Origin: Phaeosaccion multiseriatum
Lineage: Eukaryota > Ochrophyta, other classes
Direction: 5' to 3'
Assembly: GCA_965112735.1 (NCBI GenBank)
Contig: OZ218956.1
Coordinates: 3,348,001 to 3,412,000 of the forward strand
Length of the DNA: 64,000 nucleotides
Part shown: one piece after another, positions 1 to 11,735 of the stretch
Layout of the letters: each line of letters begins with the position of its first letter
Position numbering within the stretch: the first letter of the stretch is position 1
The notes under the pieces: generated by a model
What the model saw: the letters and a program-made list of their open reading frames with translations, nothing else
What the model was told of the DNA's origin: nothing
Database searches by the model: none
Program-made: the position numbers and the translations under genes

Positions 1-69
1 CCACTCACTCGCGTGGCTTCTGATGTATCACCAACTGATGCACCACCTCACCAAACAACTTTGTAACAG

Positions 70-976
70 GAACTGGAGAGATGGAACGCGCTCGTGATTA
101 GGATGGCCTCCTCCCTGTCCGACCTTCAAAAGGCCCTTGTGGGAGAGATTGGAATGAGTGACGACCTCGACAATCTCGGGGACTCGTTGTACAACGGCTT
201 CCTACCCTCCGTTTGGCGACGACTGTGTCCCAACACGCAAAAGCCGCTCGGCTCCTGGATGCTGCACTTCACCCGCCGTTACGCGCAGTATCAATCGTGG
301 ATTGCCCTTGGAGAACCCCCCTGTGTATGGTTGTCGGGCCTGCACATCCCGGAGTCTTACCTCACCGCCCTCGTCCAGACCACATGCCGCGTGCGCAACT
401 GGCCGCTGGACAAGTCGACCCTGTACACTGTCGTCACCAAGTACCGCACGGAGGCGGAACTGCCCGACGGAGGCAAGCTGGCGGCGGGCTGTTTTGTAAC
501 GGGCTTGTTCTTGGAAGGTGCGGGGTGGAATCACGCCAAGTCGTGTCTCAAGGCCCAGGAGCCGAAGGTGCTTGTCACGGAGCTGCCCATCCTGCAGGTA
601 AGACAGACGCATACACAGAGAGGGGTGTATATATAGAGTGTGTGTGTGTGTGTGTGCGTGTGGCGCCCCCCAATGTCTCTACTCCAAGCCTAACCCTTCC
701 CCCTCCTCCCTCCCTCCTCCCCTCCCCCATCCCCCTCCCTCCCTCCCTCCTCCCCTCCCCTCCCCATACGACTCTACCCATATGCCTCAGGTGATCCCTG
801 TGGAGGCTTCCAAACTGAAACTCAACAACACCTTCCGCACTCCTGTGTACGTGACCCAAGATCGCCGTACCGCCATGGGTGTGGGGCTCGTGTTTGAAGC
901 GGATCTGTTTACACAAGAGCATCCCTCCCATTGGACGTTGCAGGGGGTTGCCCTCGCCCTCAATGAGAGCTCTTAA
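70..976 (+). CDS. Dynein heavy chain, C-terminal end (5' part outside window)
   Basis: Exons 70-597 and 791-976 encode the last 237 residues of a dynein heavy chain, the motor ATPase of axonemes and of cytoplasmic retrograde transport. Upstream of 70 is an intron ending in ...TTTGTAACAG. The reading frame opens with QELERWNALV and SSLSDLQKAL, then shows PLGSWM, VWLSGLHIPESYLTALVQ, GLFLEGAGW, PVYVT and finally HWTLQGVALALN. This is the order of the C-terminal domain beyond AAA6 in axonemal-type heavy chains. The intron (598-790) starts GTAAGA and ends CTCAG, and both exons are in phase 0. An AATAAA lies at 1025-1030, 49 nt after the TAA. The dynein class (inner or outer arm) cannot be fixed from this piece. 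Its presence implies a flagellated life stage. Confidence 0.93.
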
Positions 977-1206
977 TTGTTAACTACCCGTATGTAATCA
1001 GTTAATTGAGTGCTCTTAACAGTCAATAAAGATGAGTCATACTCAGTCAGTGAGAGGGAGAGCGAGAGCGAGAGCTCAACGACTAATTCAATTGATAGAT
1101 GGATTGAATCGCTTATAGAACGAATGGGCTCACTTTGCCTGCCCCGCCTGGTCTTGCCTTGGCCCCTGCCCTTGCTTGCTTGCCCGCCCTTGCGCTTTAG
1201 GGACTC

Positions 1207-2720
1207 CTCACTCACCCACTCACTCACTCACTCACTCACTCACTCACTCACTCAATCACTCACTCACTCACTCACTCAACCACTCAATCACTCACTCACT
1301 CACTCACTCACTACTTACCCCCTCACTCACTCACTCACTGACTCACTTACCCACTCACACACTCGCTAACTCATGCACTCACTCACTCACTCACTCACTC
1401 ACTCACCACTCACTAACTCACTCACTCACTCACTTACTCACTCACTCAATCACTCACTCACTCAGTCACTTACCCCCTCACTCACTCACTCACTCACTCA
1501 CATACCCACTCACACACTCGCTAACTCATGCACTCACTCACTCACTCACTCACTCACTCACTCACTCACTTACCCACTCATTCACTCACTTACTCACTCA
1601 CTCACTCACTCACTCACTCACTTACCCACTCACACACTCGCTAACTCATGCACTCACTCACTCAGTCACTCACTCACTCACTCACTCACTCACTCACTCA
1701 CTTACCCACTCACTTACCCACTCACACACTCGCTAACTCATCCACTCACTCACTCAATCACACTCACTCACTTACTCACTCATGCACTCACTCACTCACT
1801 CACTCAATCCTCACTCACTCACTCACCCACTCGCTCAATCACTCAATCACTCACTCACTCACTCAATCCTCACTCACTCAATCACTCAATCACCCACTCA
1901 CTCACTCACTCACTCACTCCCTCGCTCCATCCCTCACTCACTCGCTCACTCAATCACTCACTCACTCACTCACTCACTCAATCAATCACTCACTCACTCA
2001 CTCACTCATCCACTCACTCACTCACTCACTCACTCGCTCACTTACCCCCCACTCACTCGCTCACTCACTCACTCACTTACCCACTCACACACTCGCTAAC
2101 TCATGCACTCACTCACTCACTCACTCACTCACTAACTCACTCACTCACTTACTCACTCACTCACTCACTCACTCACTCACTCATCCACTCACTCACTCAC
2201 TCACTCACTCACTCACTCAATCCTCACTCACTGACTCACTGACTCACTGACTCATTCAATCACTCACTCACTCACTCACTCACTCACTCACTCACTCACT
2301 CACTCACTCACTCACTCACTCACTCACTCACTCACTCACTCACTCACTCACTCACTCACTCACTCACTCACTCACTCACTCACTCACTCACTCACTCACT
2401 CGCTCACTCACTCACTCACTCAATCACTCACTCACTCACTCACTCACTCACTCACTCACTCACTCCCTCACTCACTCACTCGCTCACTTACTCACTCACT
2501 CACTCACTCACTCACTCACTCACTCACTCACTCAATCACTCACTCACTCACTCACTCACTCACTCACTCACTCACTCACTCACTCACTCAACCACTCACT
2601 CAATCACTCAAATCACTCACTCACTCACTCACTCACTCACTCACTCACTCAATCACTCACTCACTCACCCACTCACTCACTCAATCACTCAATCACTCGC
2701 TCGATCACTCACTCTCTCAC
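1207..2720. repeat. CACT tetranucleotide satellite with higher-order unit
   Basis: About 1.5 kb of (CACT)n fills the space downstream of the dynein gene. Within it, a longer block containing TTACCCACTCACACACTCGC and a following CTAACTCATGCACT recurs near 1345, 1500, 1620, 1715 and 2080. The array therefore grew partly by duplication of longer segments. The Thr-His-Ser-Leu open frames across it are repeat artefacts. Confidence 0.95.
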
Positions 2721-3325
2721 TGCTGGGCTGCTCTGCCGCATAAGCGTACGTACGATAACGCCAACGAATGAACATGCTGTAACTACTATTACAATATGTA
2801 ATCTTACAAAACAAGGTGTATTCCCCATGAAAGAAAGGAAGGAAGGAAGTGTGAGAGTGAGAATGCACCGGACTGAGGAAAGCAAAGGCAACTAAGTCAA
2901 ATCACGTGACGGCCCCTGAGGGAGGGTCTCCGGGTTTGCGTGTTGAGGCCACCAAGGGCTATGAACAGCCACAAAGGCTAAAACTGGAAACTACTGCGTC
3001 CTCCTTGCCAAGTACGTGAGTCTTACGTAGGGGAAGTGGCGAGAGTTTGAGTTGGAATGGGAAGGAGCGCCTCTCTCTCCTGTACTTTGCCAGCGGGGTT
3101 GGGGAAGGGACAATGCCCCCTCCCTCCCTCCCTCCCTCCTGCCCTCCCTGTCTCCCCCCCCCCATAAGCATCTACCTGACGCTCGTCCCTCCCTCCCCTC
3201 AGCCTTGCTCGTCAGCTCAGCTGTCTGCCCATACGCCTCTAACAACCAATCCCTTCCCTCCTCAGCCTCTTTCATGCTTACTATTCTTAATCGTAGCTCA
3301 CAGGTGCTTGCCCATTCGCGTCTGC
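2721..3325. other. Intergenic, no gene seen
   Basis: This is the spacer between the CACT array and the 3' end of the DUF3007-like gene. It holds short GGAA and CCTCC runs. No open frame here has coding character or matched splice sites. Confidence 0.6.
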
Positions 3326-3895
3326 TCAGGCTAAGTCTTCCTCTGCCTTCTTCTCGTCCTCTAGCTCCAGCAGCAGGGCCTCCACCTCCTCCTCCGTGAG
3401 CTGATCGAATCTGTTCTCGATCACTGCATCTTCATAGTCGCGCAGCTAATCATGTCATTCGGAGAGGGGAGGGGATGGCAGTGGAGGGGAGGGGAGGGGA
3501 GGGGAGGGGAGGGGAGGGAGGGGGAGAGGAGGGGGAGAGGAGGGGGAGGAGGCTTAAGAGGTATATGGATGGGGGAGAGGGGCAAGGAGAGAGAGAGGAG
3601 GAGGAGGAGGAGGAGGAGGAGGAGGAGGAGGAGGAGACTAAAGCGCGTACATACTTTACTTTAAGCGTTGCGTAAGACAGATACGTAAGGTTACGTACTT
3701 GCTGTGCGTAGGTCATGTTCTTGGTGGCGACTCTGTACATGTACGTGCCTGTCCAAGTCACGAGCCCCAGCAGAATGTAACCGAAGGACACATAGTTGCC
3801 TGGGGTATAGGGGAGGAGGGGGAACACGTCAGGTGGATATGGACGGGTAATAGTAGGAGGAGGAGGAGTAGTAGTAGTAGTAGTAATGGTAGTAG

Positions 3896-3945
<50 letters not shown>

Positions 3946-5155
3946 AGAAGTAGTAGAAGTGCTAGTAGTAGTAGCAGTAGCAGTAGTAGTAGTAGTATTA
4001 GTAGTAGTAGTAGTAGCAGTAGTAGTGACTAATAGTATAGTGACTAGTAGTTGTAGTGGTAATAGTAGTAGCAGGAGTAGCAGAAGCAGCAGTAGCAGGA
4101 GTAGCAGAAGCAGCAGCAGTAGTAGTAGTAGTAGTAGTAGTGGTAGTAATCTTACTCACACCTACCTGCTTTCAAGCCATCCATTCCCGTGGCGGTGAGG
4201 ACGACGTAACCGGCGAGGGGCAGCAGGATGGAGAGGATAGGCACCACCACCGCGCCTCCTCTGGGTGAGGGAGGGAGGAAAGGAGAGGGAAGGAGGGAAG
4301 GGGGGGTTGAGTGAGGGAATGAGTTCGTGAGTACGTGAGAGAGTTACGTGTGGAAGTGAGTGAATGGGTGAGTGAGTGAGTAAGTGGGTGAATACGCCTA
4401 CGCGCAAAACGCATGTACGCACGCAAACACGCGCGTGGGGCATGTCAGAAGGAGGTATGCATGGTGGGGGGGCGGGGCAAGAGGCGAGCATAACGCCCCC
4501 ACCCCCACATGAGGAGCAAAGATGCCGCCTCTCCTCTCACCTGGTGGAGGGGTTGAGAAGGGCGGGGAAGCTGCTAAACATATCTTCCTCTTTCGCAGCA
4601 GCAGCGGCAGCAGCACTGGCAGCAGCAGCACTGCTCCCACTATCTCCCTCGGGTCCGTCTCCCTGCTGCTCGTGTAGTGCCATTGTGCCTTGTCTCACCG
4701 CTCTGACTCCTCCTCCTGCTGCTCCAGTTGCTGCTGGTGCTGCTGATCTTGCCCCTACTGACCAAGCAGCACCTCCATTGGAAGCACAAGTGTGCCTAGA
4801 CGACAGACAGCTGCGTATGGGGGCGAGGGGAGAGCAGCAGCTTGTTAAGAAACGTGGAGGGATTAAACCAATTCCCCCCCCCCTCCCCGGGTCCGTCCCT
4901 TCCCATCCTGCCTCGCACGCCCCCCGCCCCTGCACCCACAGAGGGCCTGGGCTCTGAAGGAAGGGCTCTCTCTTCCCTGGGAGCCCCGCTAATGCCTCGT
5001 ACATGATCTGGTGCCCCCTTGGTCCCAGGAGGGCGGACCACCTACCTCAGAGATTGAAGCCGCCCCAGCGCTGCTGAAGTTGGGGCGATGGGGACGAAAG
5101 CCGCGACAGAGCAGAAGATCAGCGCAAGGCACACAGCCCGGAGAGTGGTCGTCAT
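3326..5155 (-). CDS. Plastid-targeted DUF3007-like membrane protein
   Basis: Five exons on the minus strand (5155-5046, 4795-4541, 4260-4166, 3799-3699, 3445-3326) join in consistent phase to 226 residues. The N-terminus MTTTLRAVCLALIFCSVAAF followed by VPIAP is a signal peptide ending at an ASAFAP-type site, as expected for import into a secondary red plastid. An Ala/Gly-rich linker follows. Two hydrophobic helices come next, around VVVPILSILLPLAGYVVLTA and YVSFGYILLGLVTWTGTYMY. The C-terminus reads NMTYAQQLRDYEDAV and LTEEEVEALLLELEDEKK. From memory, the second helix plus the TYxQQLxDYExAV end is the signature of DUF3007, a small cyanobacterial and plastid membrane family of unknown function. 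Introns carry GGAGG and TAG/TAC microsatellites. The gene is divergent from the WD-repeat gene at 5298. Confidence 0.82.
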
Positions 5156-5297
5156 ATTTTCCTCTTTTCCCTACTTGTAAGTAGAGATGACTGTGTATAT
5201 TCTGTGAATCCTCGTCCGAGAACCAACACGGCAAGATGCTCCCCCCTGTGTGGTGTGGTGAAGAGCCAGCCCCAAAAGCGGCTGTAAGCGCTTCGCC
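5156..5297. promoter_or_regulatory. Short bidirectional promoter region
   Basis: Only 142 bp separate the ATGs of the plastid DUF3007-like gene (-) and the MAK11-like gene (+), so both 5' UTRs and core promoters must lie here. I see no TATA box. The assignment rests on the divergent layout alone. Confidence 0.55.
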
Positions 5298-7193
5298 ATG
5301 AAGATTGTAGTGGGTTCTTACGAAGGCTTTTGTTACGGCTTCGACAAGAGAGGTGCGAGGGAGGTGGCAGCCGCAAAAGCAGCGTCTGCAGCGGCAGCGA
5401 GGCGCGCTCTCCGGCAGCAGCAGGGCAATGGTGAGGAGGGCGAGACTGACGAGGCTGGTGAAGAGGACGACTCTGCTGAGGAGGACGAGGATGGCCTGAT
5501 CGACGACGAGGAAGTCTTGCAGCAGACCTTTGGCTACAACGTGCACGTGGGCTGCGTCAAGGCCATAGCCGTGGTGGAGGAGGGGCCCAAGCGCGGCCAG
5601 CTGCTCGTCACGGGGGGCACGGACGAGAAGATCCGCATCTACGATATGGTGAAGAAGATCGAGGTGGGGGAACTGCTGCAGCACGAGGGCACCATAACCG
5701 ACCTCTGCTTCTACAAGAGCAGTCACATGTTCAGCGCCAGCGAAGACAATACCATTTGCATCTGGCGCGTGCACGACTGGGCCCTGCTGCACGTGCTCGG
5801 CGGACACAAGGCCGCCGTCACATGCATGAGTATCCACCCGTCCGGTCGCATGGCTCTGAGCGTGTCCCGCGACCGCTGCCTCCGCCTCTGGAACCTGCTC
5901 GAGGGGCGCGCCGCCTACATAAAGCGCCTCGACGGAGAGGGAGAGGTCGTGCGATGGGCCCCGAGCGGAGAGCAATACGCCGTCGTGGTGTTCGATCGGG
6001 TGTTTGTGTACGACGCGGCGAGTGGGGGCAAGCTGGCAGAGTGGAAGCACCCGCTGCGTGTGAATAGCGTGTGCTACCTGGGCTCCGACCGACACCTCGC
6101 CTCGTGCTGTGACGACAAGGTGTTGCGCTTCTTTCTCTGCCCTCTCTCGCCTTCTTCTTCGGCCGACAGCAGCGGGGGCGGGGGTGAAGACGAAGGGGTA
6201 AAAGGAGCAAAGGCTGAAGAAGGGGCCGAGGGAGAAGCAGCGGCAGGAGGAGGAGGAGGAGGAGGAAGGGGGGAGGAGTTGCTGAGTATCGACACGACAC
6301 AGGCTTGTGGTGGAGGGAGGGTGAGGGATATGTGTTTCGTTCAGGGCCAGGAGACAGTAGAGAAAGCACTGGACGGGGTGGCAAAGAGCAAAGGGAAGGG
6401 CAAAGGGAAGGAGCGGAAGCGGCCGAAGGGGGCAAAGGGGGAGAGCACCCCTGGGGACTCGCATCTCGTCACGGTGACGTCATCGGGTGGAGTACAGGTG
6501 TGGCAGATACCCACCTACACCTCTGGGGGAGGGTGTGAGGGCGGGGGGGTGGTGGTCAGCGACACTGTGGACGGCGAGCCGCGGTTCACTGTAGTTGCTG
6601 CCTTGCCGAGGCGCGATGAGGACCTCAACCCAGAGGAGCTGCTTCATCAACGAGTGAATGGTGAAGAGGCGTATGGACCGGCAGCTGGGCCGGCGGGGGG
6701 CAAGAAGAGGAAGAAGAGGAAGAGGAAGACAATAGAGGCGGATGCTGTATCACCAACTGCTGGGGCAGAGGGGGAGGGCGCTGGCGGCGTGACAGGTACC
6801 AAGAAGAACAAGAAGAACAAGAAGAACAAGAAGGGCAAGAAGGAGAAGGACGACACGACAGGAGGAGGAGGAGGAGGAGGAGGAGGAGGACGAGGAGGAG
6901 GGTCAGCGGCAATGACAAAGAAGGAGGTTAAGCACTACCCAGGGCCGCAGCAGAGCCAAAAGAGAAGGAAGAGGGATGACGAGACGGGAGGCCAAAGAGA
7001 TTTCAAATCTGCAGCGGCGGGGAGAGGAGGACGAGGGGGAGGAAGGGGGAGAGGAGGAGCAAGAGAAGGAGGGAGAGGGGGGGGAGAAAGAGGAGGAAGA
7101 GGGGGAGGAAGCGGACGAGGAGGGAGAGGGGGAGGAAGAGGTGGAGGAGGAAGAGGAGGAGGAAGAGGAGGGGGAAGAGGCCGAGGCCGGTGA
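5298..7193 (+). CDS. PAK1IP1: MAK11/PAK1IP1-like WD-repeat ribosome biogenesis protein
   Basis: A single-exon frame of 631 residues. The start MKIVVGSYEGFCYGF is the MAK11/PAK1IP1 N-terminus. Low-complexity Ala and Glu/Asp stretches precede the WD propeller, in which SASEDNTICIWRVHDW, GGHKAAVTCMSIHPSGR and SRDRCLRLWNLLEGR are typical blades. Family members act in the nucleolus in 60S subunit assembly. The second half is extended beyond the usual length of about 350-400 residues. It has basic KKRKKRKRK and KKNKKNKK stretches and a long RGG/GGR-rich tail of the kind that binds RNA in nucleolar proteins. A 14-mer recurring in several introns of this window, TGTATCACCAACTG, lies inside the frame at 6746-6759. 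I cannot exclude that a small in-frame intron is being read through there. Confidence 0.85.
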   Translation: MKIVVGSYEGFCYGFDKRGAREVAAAKAASAAAARRALRQQQGNGEEGETDEAGEEDDSAEEDEDGLIDDEEVLQQTFGYNVHVGCVKAIAVVEEGPKRGQLLVTGGTDEKIRIYDMVKKIEVGELLQHEGTITDLCFYKSSHMFSASEDNTICIWRVHDWALLHVLGGHKAAVTCMSIHPSGRMALSVSRDRCLRLWNLLEGRAAYIKRLDGEGEVVRWAPSGEQYAVVVFDRVFVYDAASGGKLAEWKHPLRVNSVCYLGSDRHLASCCDDKVLRFFLCPLSPSSSADSSGGGGEDEGVKGAKAEEGAEGEAAAGGGGGGGRGEELLSIDTTQACGGGRVRDMCFVQGQETVEKALDGVAKSKGKGKGKERKRPKGAKGESTPGDSHLVTVTSSGGVQVWQIPTYTSGGGCEGGGVVVSDTVDGEPRFTVVAALPRRDEDLNPEELLHQRVNGEEAYGPAAGPAGGKKRKKRKRKTIEADAVSPTAGAEGEGAGGVTGTKKNKKNKKNKKGKKEKDDTTGGGGGGGGGGRGGGSAAMTKKEVKHYPGPQQSQKRRKRDDETGGQRDFKSAAAGRGGRGGGRGRGGAREGGRGGGERGGRGGGSGRGGRGGGRGGGGRGGGRGGGRGRGR

Positions 7194-8630
7194 GGAGGGG
7201 GTTGCTTACAGGCATGGCAGACAGAGGATGGAGCAGCGGTGGGCAGTGGTGGGCTGGCATGTGCATGCTGTAGATTGGGCTGGCCTGACAAGCCGGAAGG
7301 GTCCGCAGGCGGGGAGTAGCGAGGGAGGACAAGGAGGGCTTCCAATCCCTCCTTTGTTTTGTTTCATGATCTTACATTAGTATTTTGTATTTTCATTTAA
7401 TTACAACCCCCCCCCCCTCCCCCGTCTAACATCAAAGAGCCTTTTGCTCCTTCCTTTCCGCTGGAGAGAGCGGTAGCACCCACAGACAACTCTTCGTAAC
7501 TGTCGTAACTGTCGTAACTGTCGTAACTGTGGGATGGGAAGTGGGGCTCCTACGCCGAGCGAGCATGATGGGCGTGCCTATCAGCCAGCCTGGCCCGAGG
7601 GCAGACTGAAAAGTCCCCATGCTCTCCTGTACTTCTCAATATAGACAAAGTCAAAAGGCCACGTTACGTCCGAAGAGAACTTCCCTTCATCGACCTCCCT
7701 CCTCCCATGGCGCGGCATCGACGATTCGACAGAGGTCGCTCAACCCTTACACTGAAACTGAAGGTCACAGATGGCGATGACCACAGGCTTCCAGGGGAGT
7801 GGCAGGCGGGCGAGATTGCCTCTTGTCTTGCTCGTACTCTGCATCCTCACGCGATCCTCACGCCCCCAATCCACTGCCATCCACTGCCATCCACTGCCAT
7901 CCACCGCCATCCCCCCCGCCCCCCCCCCCACACACACGCCGTACCGCCGTCGGAGCCTCAGGCCTTCCTCTCCGCAGGGATATCCCACAGGCAGAGAGAA
8001 GGCAGCAGAAGGCAGCGGCAGAGCGTGCCTCCTGCGCGTGGAAAGGGAAGAGGGTGGGCTGACATGTCTCTTTGCCTGAGCCTGCCCGCCCCCAGCGCTG
8101 CATCTCGCACGGCGAAAGTATCTGTCTCACGATCTGTCTCACGCCATGTGATTATGCGCACCTTTTTGCTCGCTTCTCACTCCCATCTTGGGCACCTTCT
8201 TGCTCGCTGCTTCACTCGCCCGCCGGCTGCCTGTCAGCTCTACGGCCCCGGGGTCAGAGCTCTGATTGAAATGCGACTGACAGTGTGATGCAGGACCACC
8301 CCACCCCACCCCATCCGCCGCCACCCCCCGAGCTGATGCCATTGTAGGCCTCTCAAGTGTCGTCCGTCGGCTCCCCGTCAGCCATCTCCTCCTCCTCTCC
8401 TCCTCTCCTCCTCCTCCTCTCCTCCTCCTCCTCCTCCTCCTCCTCCTTCCTCCTCTCCTCCTCCTCCTCCTCCTCCTCCTCCTCCTCCTCCTCCTCCTCC
8501 TCCTCCTCCTCTCCTCCTCCTCTCCTCCTCCTCTCCTCCTCTCCTCCCCCTCTTCCTCCTCCCCACCAACTAAACTGCCTCGTCAGTGGTCCATCTCAGT
8601 CGAGAAAGCCGTCCCATCTCTAGTCAAGGA
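7194..8630. other. Convergent intergenic region with small repeats
   Basis: This is the spacer between the 3' ends of the MAK11-like and DeSI-like genes. It contains four copies of CTGTCGTAA near 7498-7530, a CCATCCACTG minisatellite near 7870-7915, and a CTC/CCT microsatellite at about 8380-8560. No open frame has family resemblance or paired splice sites. Confidence 0.6.
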
Positions 8631-10153
8631 CTAGTCCTGGTTGGCTCGGCTCTGTAAAGCCCGGAGTCTGGCCTCACGAATGTCCGAGGTCTTGGAGTTA
8701 CCGCCGACACTTCCCAGAGTGGCGCCAGACCCCCCAAAGGACGTCTGCGAGTGGCCTTGAGTCGCTGCTGTTTGCACGCGTCTGTTCGCGGGTGTGATCA
8801 TCTGATAGGCAGCGGGGCCGCTGCTGCTTCCGTCGTTGACTGGCGCTTGACCGAGCATCTCGGGAGGGATACAGCAGGAGAACCACGAGCCTGGGAGGGA
8901 GAGAGAACATGAGAGAGGGAGAGAAATGAGGGCAGGAGCAGGGGCGGGGAGGGCGGGGAGGGGAGGGGGGCGGGGGGGGTGGTAGTACGTGAGTGCGTGC
9001 TCCCTCACTTCCTCAAGTCACTCCCTAACTGCCTGACCTTATTCAACTCACCCCCTTTCTTACTCCCTCCCTCGTTCCCCACGTACTCCCCCACTCCCTC
9101 CCGCTCGTCCCCTCCCCTAACTAACTCGTCCACCGACTTCATCCACTCACTGACTCACTCCCTCCCTCACTCACCCATCCAAGCCAGCCTATTGACGTAT
9201 GCGGGGATGCCTTTCCCCAGCAGCTCCGTGCAGAACGCATCGCTGAAGGTGTTGCAGTTTTTGAGGAGGATATTGTACTTGTCTCCCCCGAAATCGCTAC
9301 GGAGATTGCTGACGGCCGAGCTGACCGCTCCGCTGCCGCCTTCAGAGTAGCCGAGTAGCACGGACTCGCGGAACTTGGCATTCGGTGCTGAGGGGAGAAT
9401 TCGAGGGGGACAAGAGTCGTGGAGGGAGGGAGCGAGGGATGTGGAGAGAGAAAAGAGGGGGAAGAGAGGTGAGGACAAAAAAAGACGGTAGAGAGGAGGG
9501 GGGGGGGTGAGTGGGAAGAGAAACACGAGACAGCGATAAGAGAGAGTAGAGATAGAGAGAGAAATGGCAGAGATAAAAAGGGAAAGAGAGAGGGAGAGAG
9601 GACAGAGTGGGGAATGGGCCAGCCTATCGCAGGCATCCATCCCAGCGACGAGCGCCTCTCAGCGTCCGAAAGTGCGGAAGCACCCCATCCATCATCACCC
9701 CCTACAATTGCTGTCGAAGCCTAGGTTCGCTGGACTGAACTCACCCTGCTTCGGCTCGTGGTCGAATATCCCAGCCCCCCCCGCGAACGTGTACTCCTTC
9801 CCTCCGACCTGCACGCCGGAGTGATACACCCCGAGCCCTACGGGATGCGCGTAGTCGTTCAACGGGGCAAGGTCGTACACGTTCAGATACACCTATTCAT
9901 GCACGCAGAGAGGGGGTGCAGGTGTTTACGAGTGAGTGGGTTAGTCGGCTGCGGGAAGTGAACGTCAGCAACTTCCTCCCCTCTGGCCCCAACGAACAGA
10001 CGCTTTTTTCTCTCTTTTTTTCCTTTACCTCTTTTTCAGTCTTGGGATTGTATCTCCCCGATCCGACCTTTCGTCCCTCTTTCCTGTGCCCCCCCCCTCC
10101 TTTTCGCTTACCTCCTCCTTGAAAGTGGTACGCGCTCCGAAACGCTGGGCCAT
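8631..10153 (-). CDS. PPPDE/DeSI-type thiol peptidase (putative deSUMOylase/deubiquitinase)
   Basis: Four exons (10153-10112, 9892-9745, 9387-9175, 8890-8631) join in phase to 220 residues. The fold opens with YLNVYDLAPLNDYAHPVGLG. The catalytic His is in GLGVYHSGVQV and the catalytic Cys in LLKNCNTFSDAF, the His...Cys pair of the PPPDE superfamily. GKEYTFAGGAGIFDHEP and GKGIPAYVNRLA are also family signatures. The Ser/Gln-rich C-terminus has no recognised domain. Known members (DESI1/DESI2) remove SUMO or ubiquitin in cytosol or nucleus, but the substrate here is unknown. The donor after exon 3 (GTGAGTGAGGGAGGG) runs straight into a simple repeat. It is divergent from the small gene at 10366. 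Confidence 0.88.
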
Positions 10154-10365
10154 CGTCACCGCTGGCCTTCTTATAGAAGGGGAAAGGGGCGAATAAAGGG
10201 GCAGCGGACAGAAACTTTTAACAATCCAAGCAGTGCCATCAAAATTGGCGTTACGTTGTACGGATTGTACGATTTCCTGATTTCCTTCTTCAGAAAAGAA
10301 CCACACAAGGCTTGCTTGTGCCGGCCTTTGGGGCTTCACAGCAAAACAACCAGCCGTGTGCTGCA
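10154..10365. promoter_or_regulatory. Probable bidirectional promoter
   Basis: 212 bp lie between the divergent ATGs of the DeSI-like gene (-) and the small MGGGVS gene (+). No clear core elements were seen; this is an inference from layout. Confidence 0.4.
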
Positions 10366-10876
10366 ATGGGGGGAGGGGTGAGCACCGACTCGAGGGCCAT
10401 TATCGCTGCTGAGATGGCCAAGCCCATGGATGCCAGCGATGTGGACACGCCGCGAGGAGAGACTGCGCAGGACGAGGTGGAGCGGCTCAGGGGCCTCATT
10501 CAGGCGCACATCGCGAATGCAGGCATCATCCTGGGTGAGTGCGCACACCCGCCCCGAGAGAAAAATGCACAGCTTCTCAGCTGCAGGAGTGTGTCGGCCA
10601 CCCACGGACGTCGACCGTCATCACCGGATGACCCGAGGCGATCTTTACCGTCAGAAATGAGCGAATACAAGAGCAGCGCAGGGGAAGCGAAAGGCTGACA
10701 CGTTACCGCTGTGAAGTACTGAGGAAGGGCGAAAGGCTGACCCAGCGCTACCGCTCCGAAGCACTGAGGAGGGCGGCGAAGCCATGAAGGACCAAAGCAT
10801 CAAAGCCCCGTTGTAATGCTCCACTGCTCTTCAGGGCCGCCTCCTTTGGGGTTTCGCGTCGCCCTCACTAGCTGAC
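10366..10876 (+). CDS. Small putative N-myristoylated protein
   Basis: Exon 1 (10366-10534) encodes MGGGVSTDSRAIIAAEMAKP, then MDASDVDTPRGE and an amphipathic helix DEVERLRGLIQAHIANAGII, and ends at a GTGAGT donor in phase 1. The start MGGGVS fits the N-myristoylation consensus (Gly2, Ser6). Joining to an acceptor TCTTCAG at 10835 gives a short in-phase exon (10836-10876) ending in TGA, for a total of 69 residues. That second exon is my best guess only. I do not know a named family. Its position, divergent from the peptidase with only 212 bp between, supports a real gene. Confidence 0.45.
10685..10790. repeat. Imperfect tandem duplication of about 50 bp
   Basis: The block GCGAAAGGCTGAC...ACCGCT...GAAG.ACTGAGGA occurs twice in a row with a few substitutions. 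It lies in the putative intron of the small gene. No function is evident. Confidence 0.6.
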
Positions 10877-11735
10877 TCGGCGTTGGTCGATTGTCGATCC
10901 GCCATCTGTCGTATAACGGGACCTACTCTGCTGCTGATTAGTGAGACATCATGGCTACCTGATATCGAGGCTCCATACCATTGTGTTGGTTTTGGGGTCG
11001 GGCCAGCTCCAGTCCGAGACATGTACTACGAGAGAGATGATGCCTACTGCTGTCAGCTACCGCTGTTCAACGAGCGCTTGCCTGGACTTGGGGAAGACGA
11101 AGGACGAAGAGCGCCAAGCGTATGCGGAGTATGAAGACGCAGGCCTCCTCGTTCGCGTCCTGCCCTTCTGGTGTCTTCCTCCCTCCCTCCCTCCCTCGTA
11201 CTGACGCGTTATGCTATCGAGATGCAAGAGATTGAGATAAGAGAGAGACAGAGACTGCTGCGAAAGGTGCCGAACGCCTTGTCGAATGCTTTGCCACGAC
11301 GAAGAGGCGGAGGGTGATATGCAAGTGCACGACGGCGACAACCGGAGGACGAGGACTTGGGGTGTTGCGAGGCGGAGCAACAGATGCCCAATAAGAGCTG
11401 GTGATGCGCGTATGGCGGTGCAGCAGATGGTAAAGCACCAGCGCTTCAGAGAGACCCTTCCCCCCTCTCTTCGTCGTTTGTCGACGATGCCGATGAAGGG
11501 GAGCAAGGAGCAGCAGGAGCAGTAGGAGCAGCAGCAGCAGCAGCAGAGACCGCTCCGCATCGCTATTCTTGTTAGACGTCGAGTCCCATCCTTCACCGCG
11601 CAGGGCAGCAGCAGCAGCGCATGACGTGTAATCTACTTACAGTGTAGTTTACCTACCTACTTACATTGGTGCTTCTCGAGCGTTCAAGAATCACTACAGG
11701 AAGGTCACCGGCCCACCTCCTTCGTTCTAACTTTG
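10877..11735. other. Intergenic, no supported gene
   Basis: Short open frames occur on both strands, for example one with LGKTKDEERQAYAEYEDAG near 11092-11148. None has paired splice sites or a recognised family. A CAG run lies near 11527-11545. Confidence 0.5.

Noticed and set aside
1010-2250. Thr-His-Ser-Leu repeat proteins
   Set aside because: They are translations of the CACT satellite, open in several frames at once, with no conserved flanks.
10883-11204. Frame with LGKTKDEERQAYAEYEDAG considered as a further exon of the small gene
   Set aside because: No acceptor/donor pair joins it in phase to 10534, and no family resemblance was recognised.
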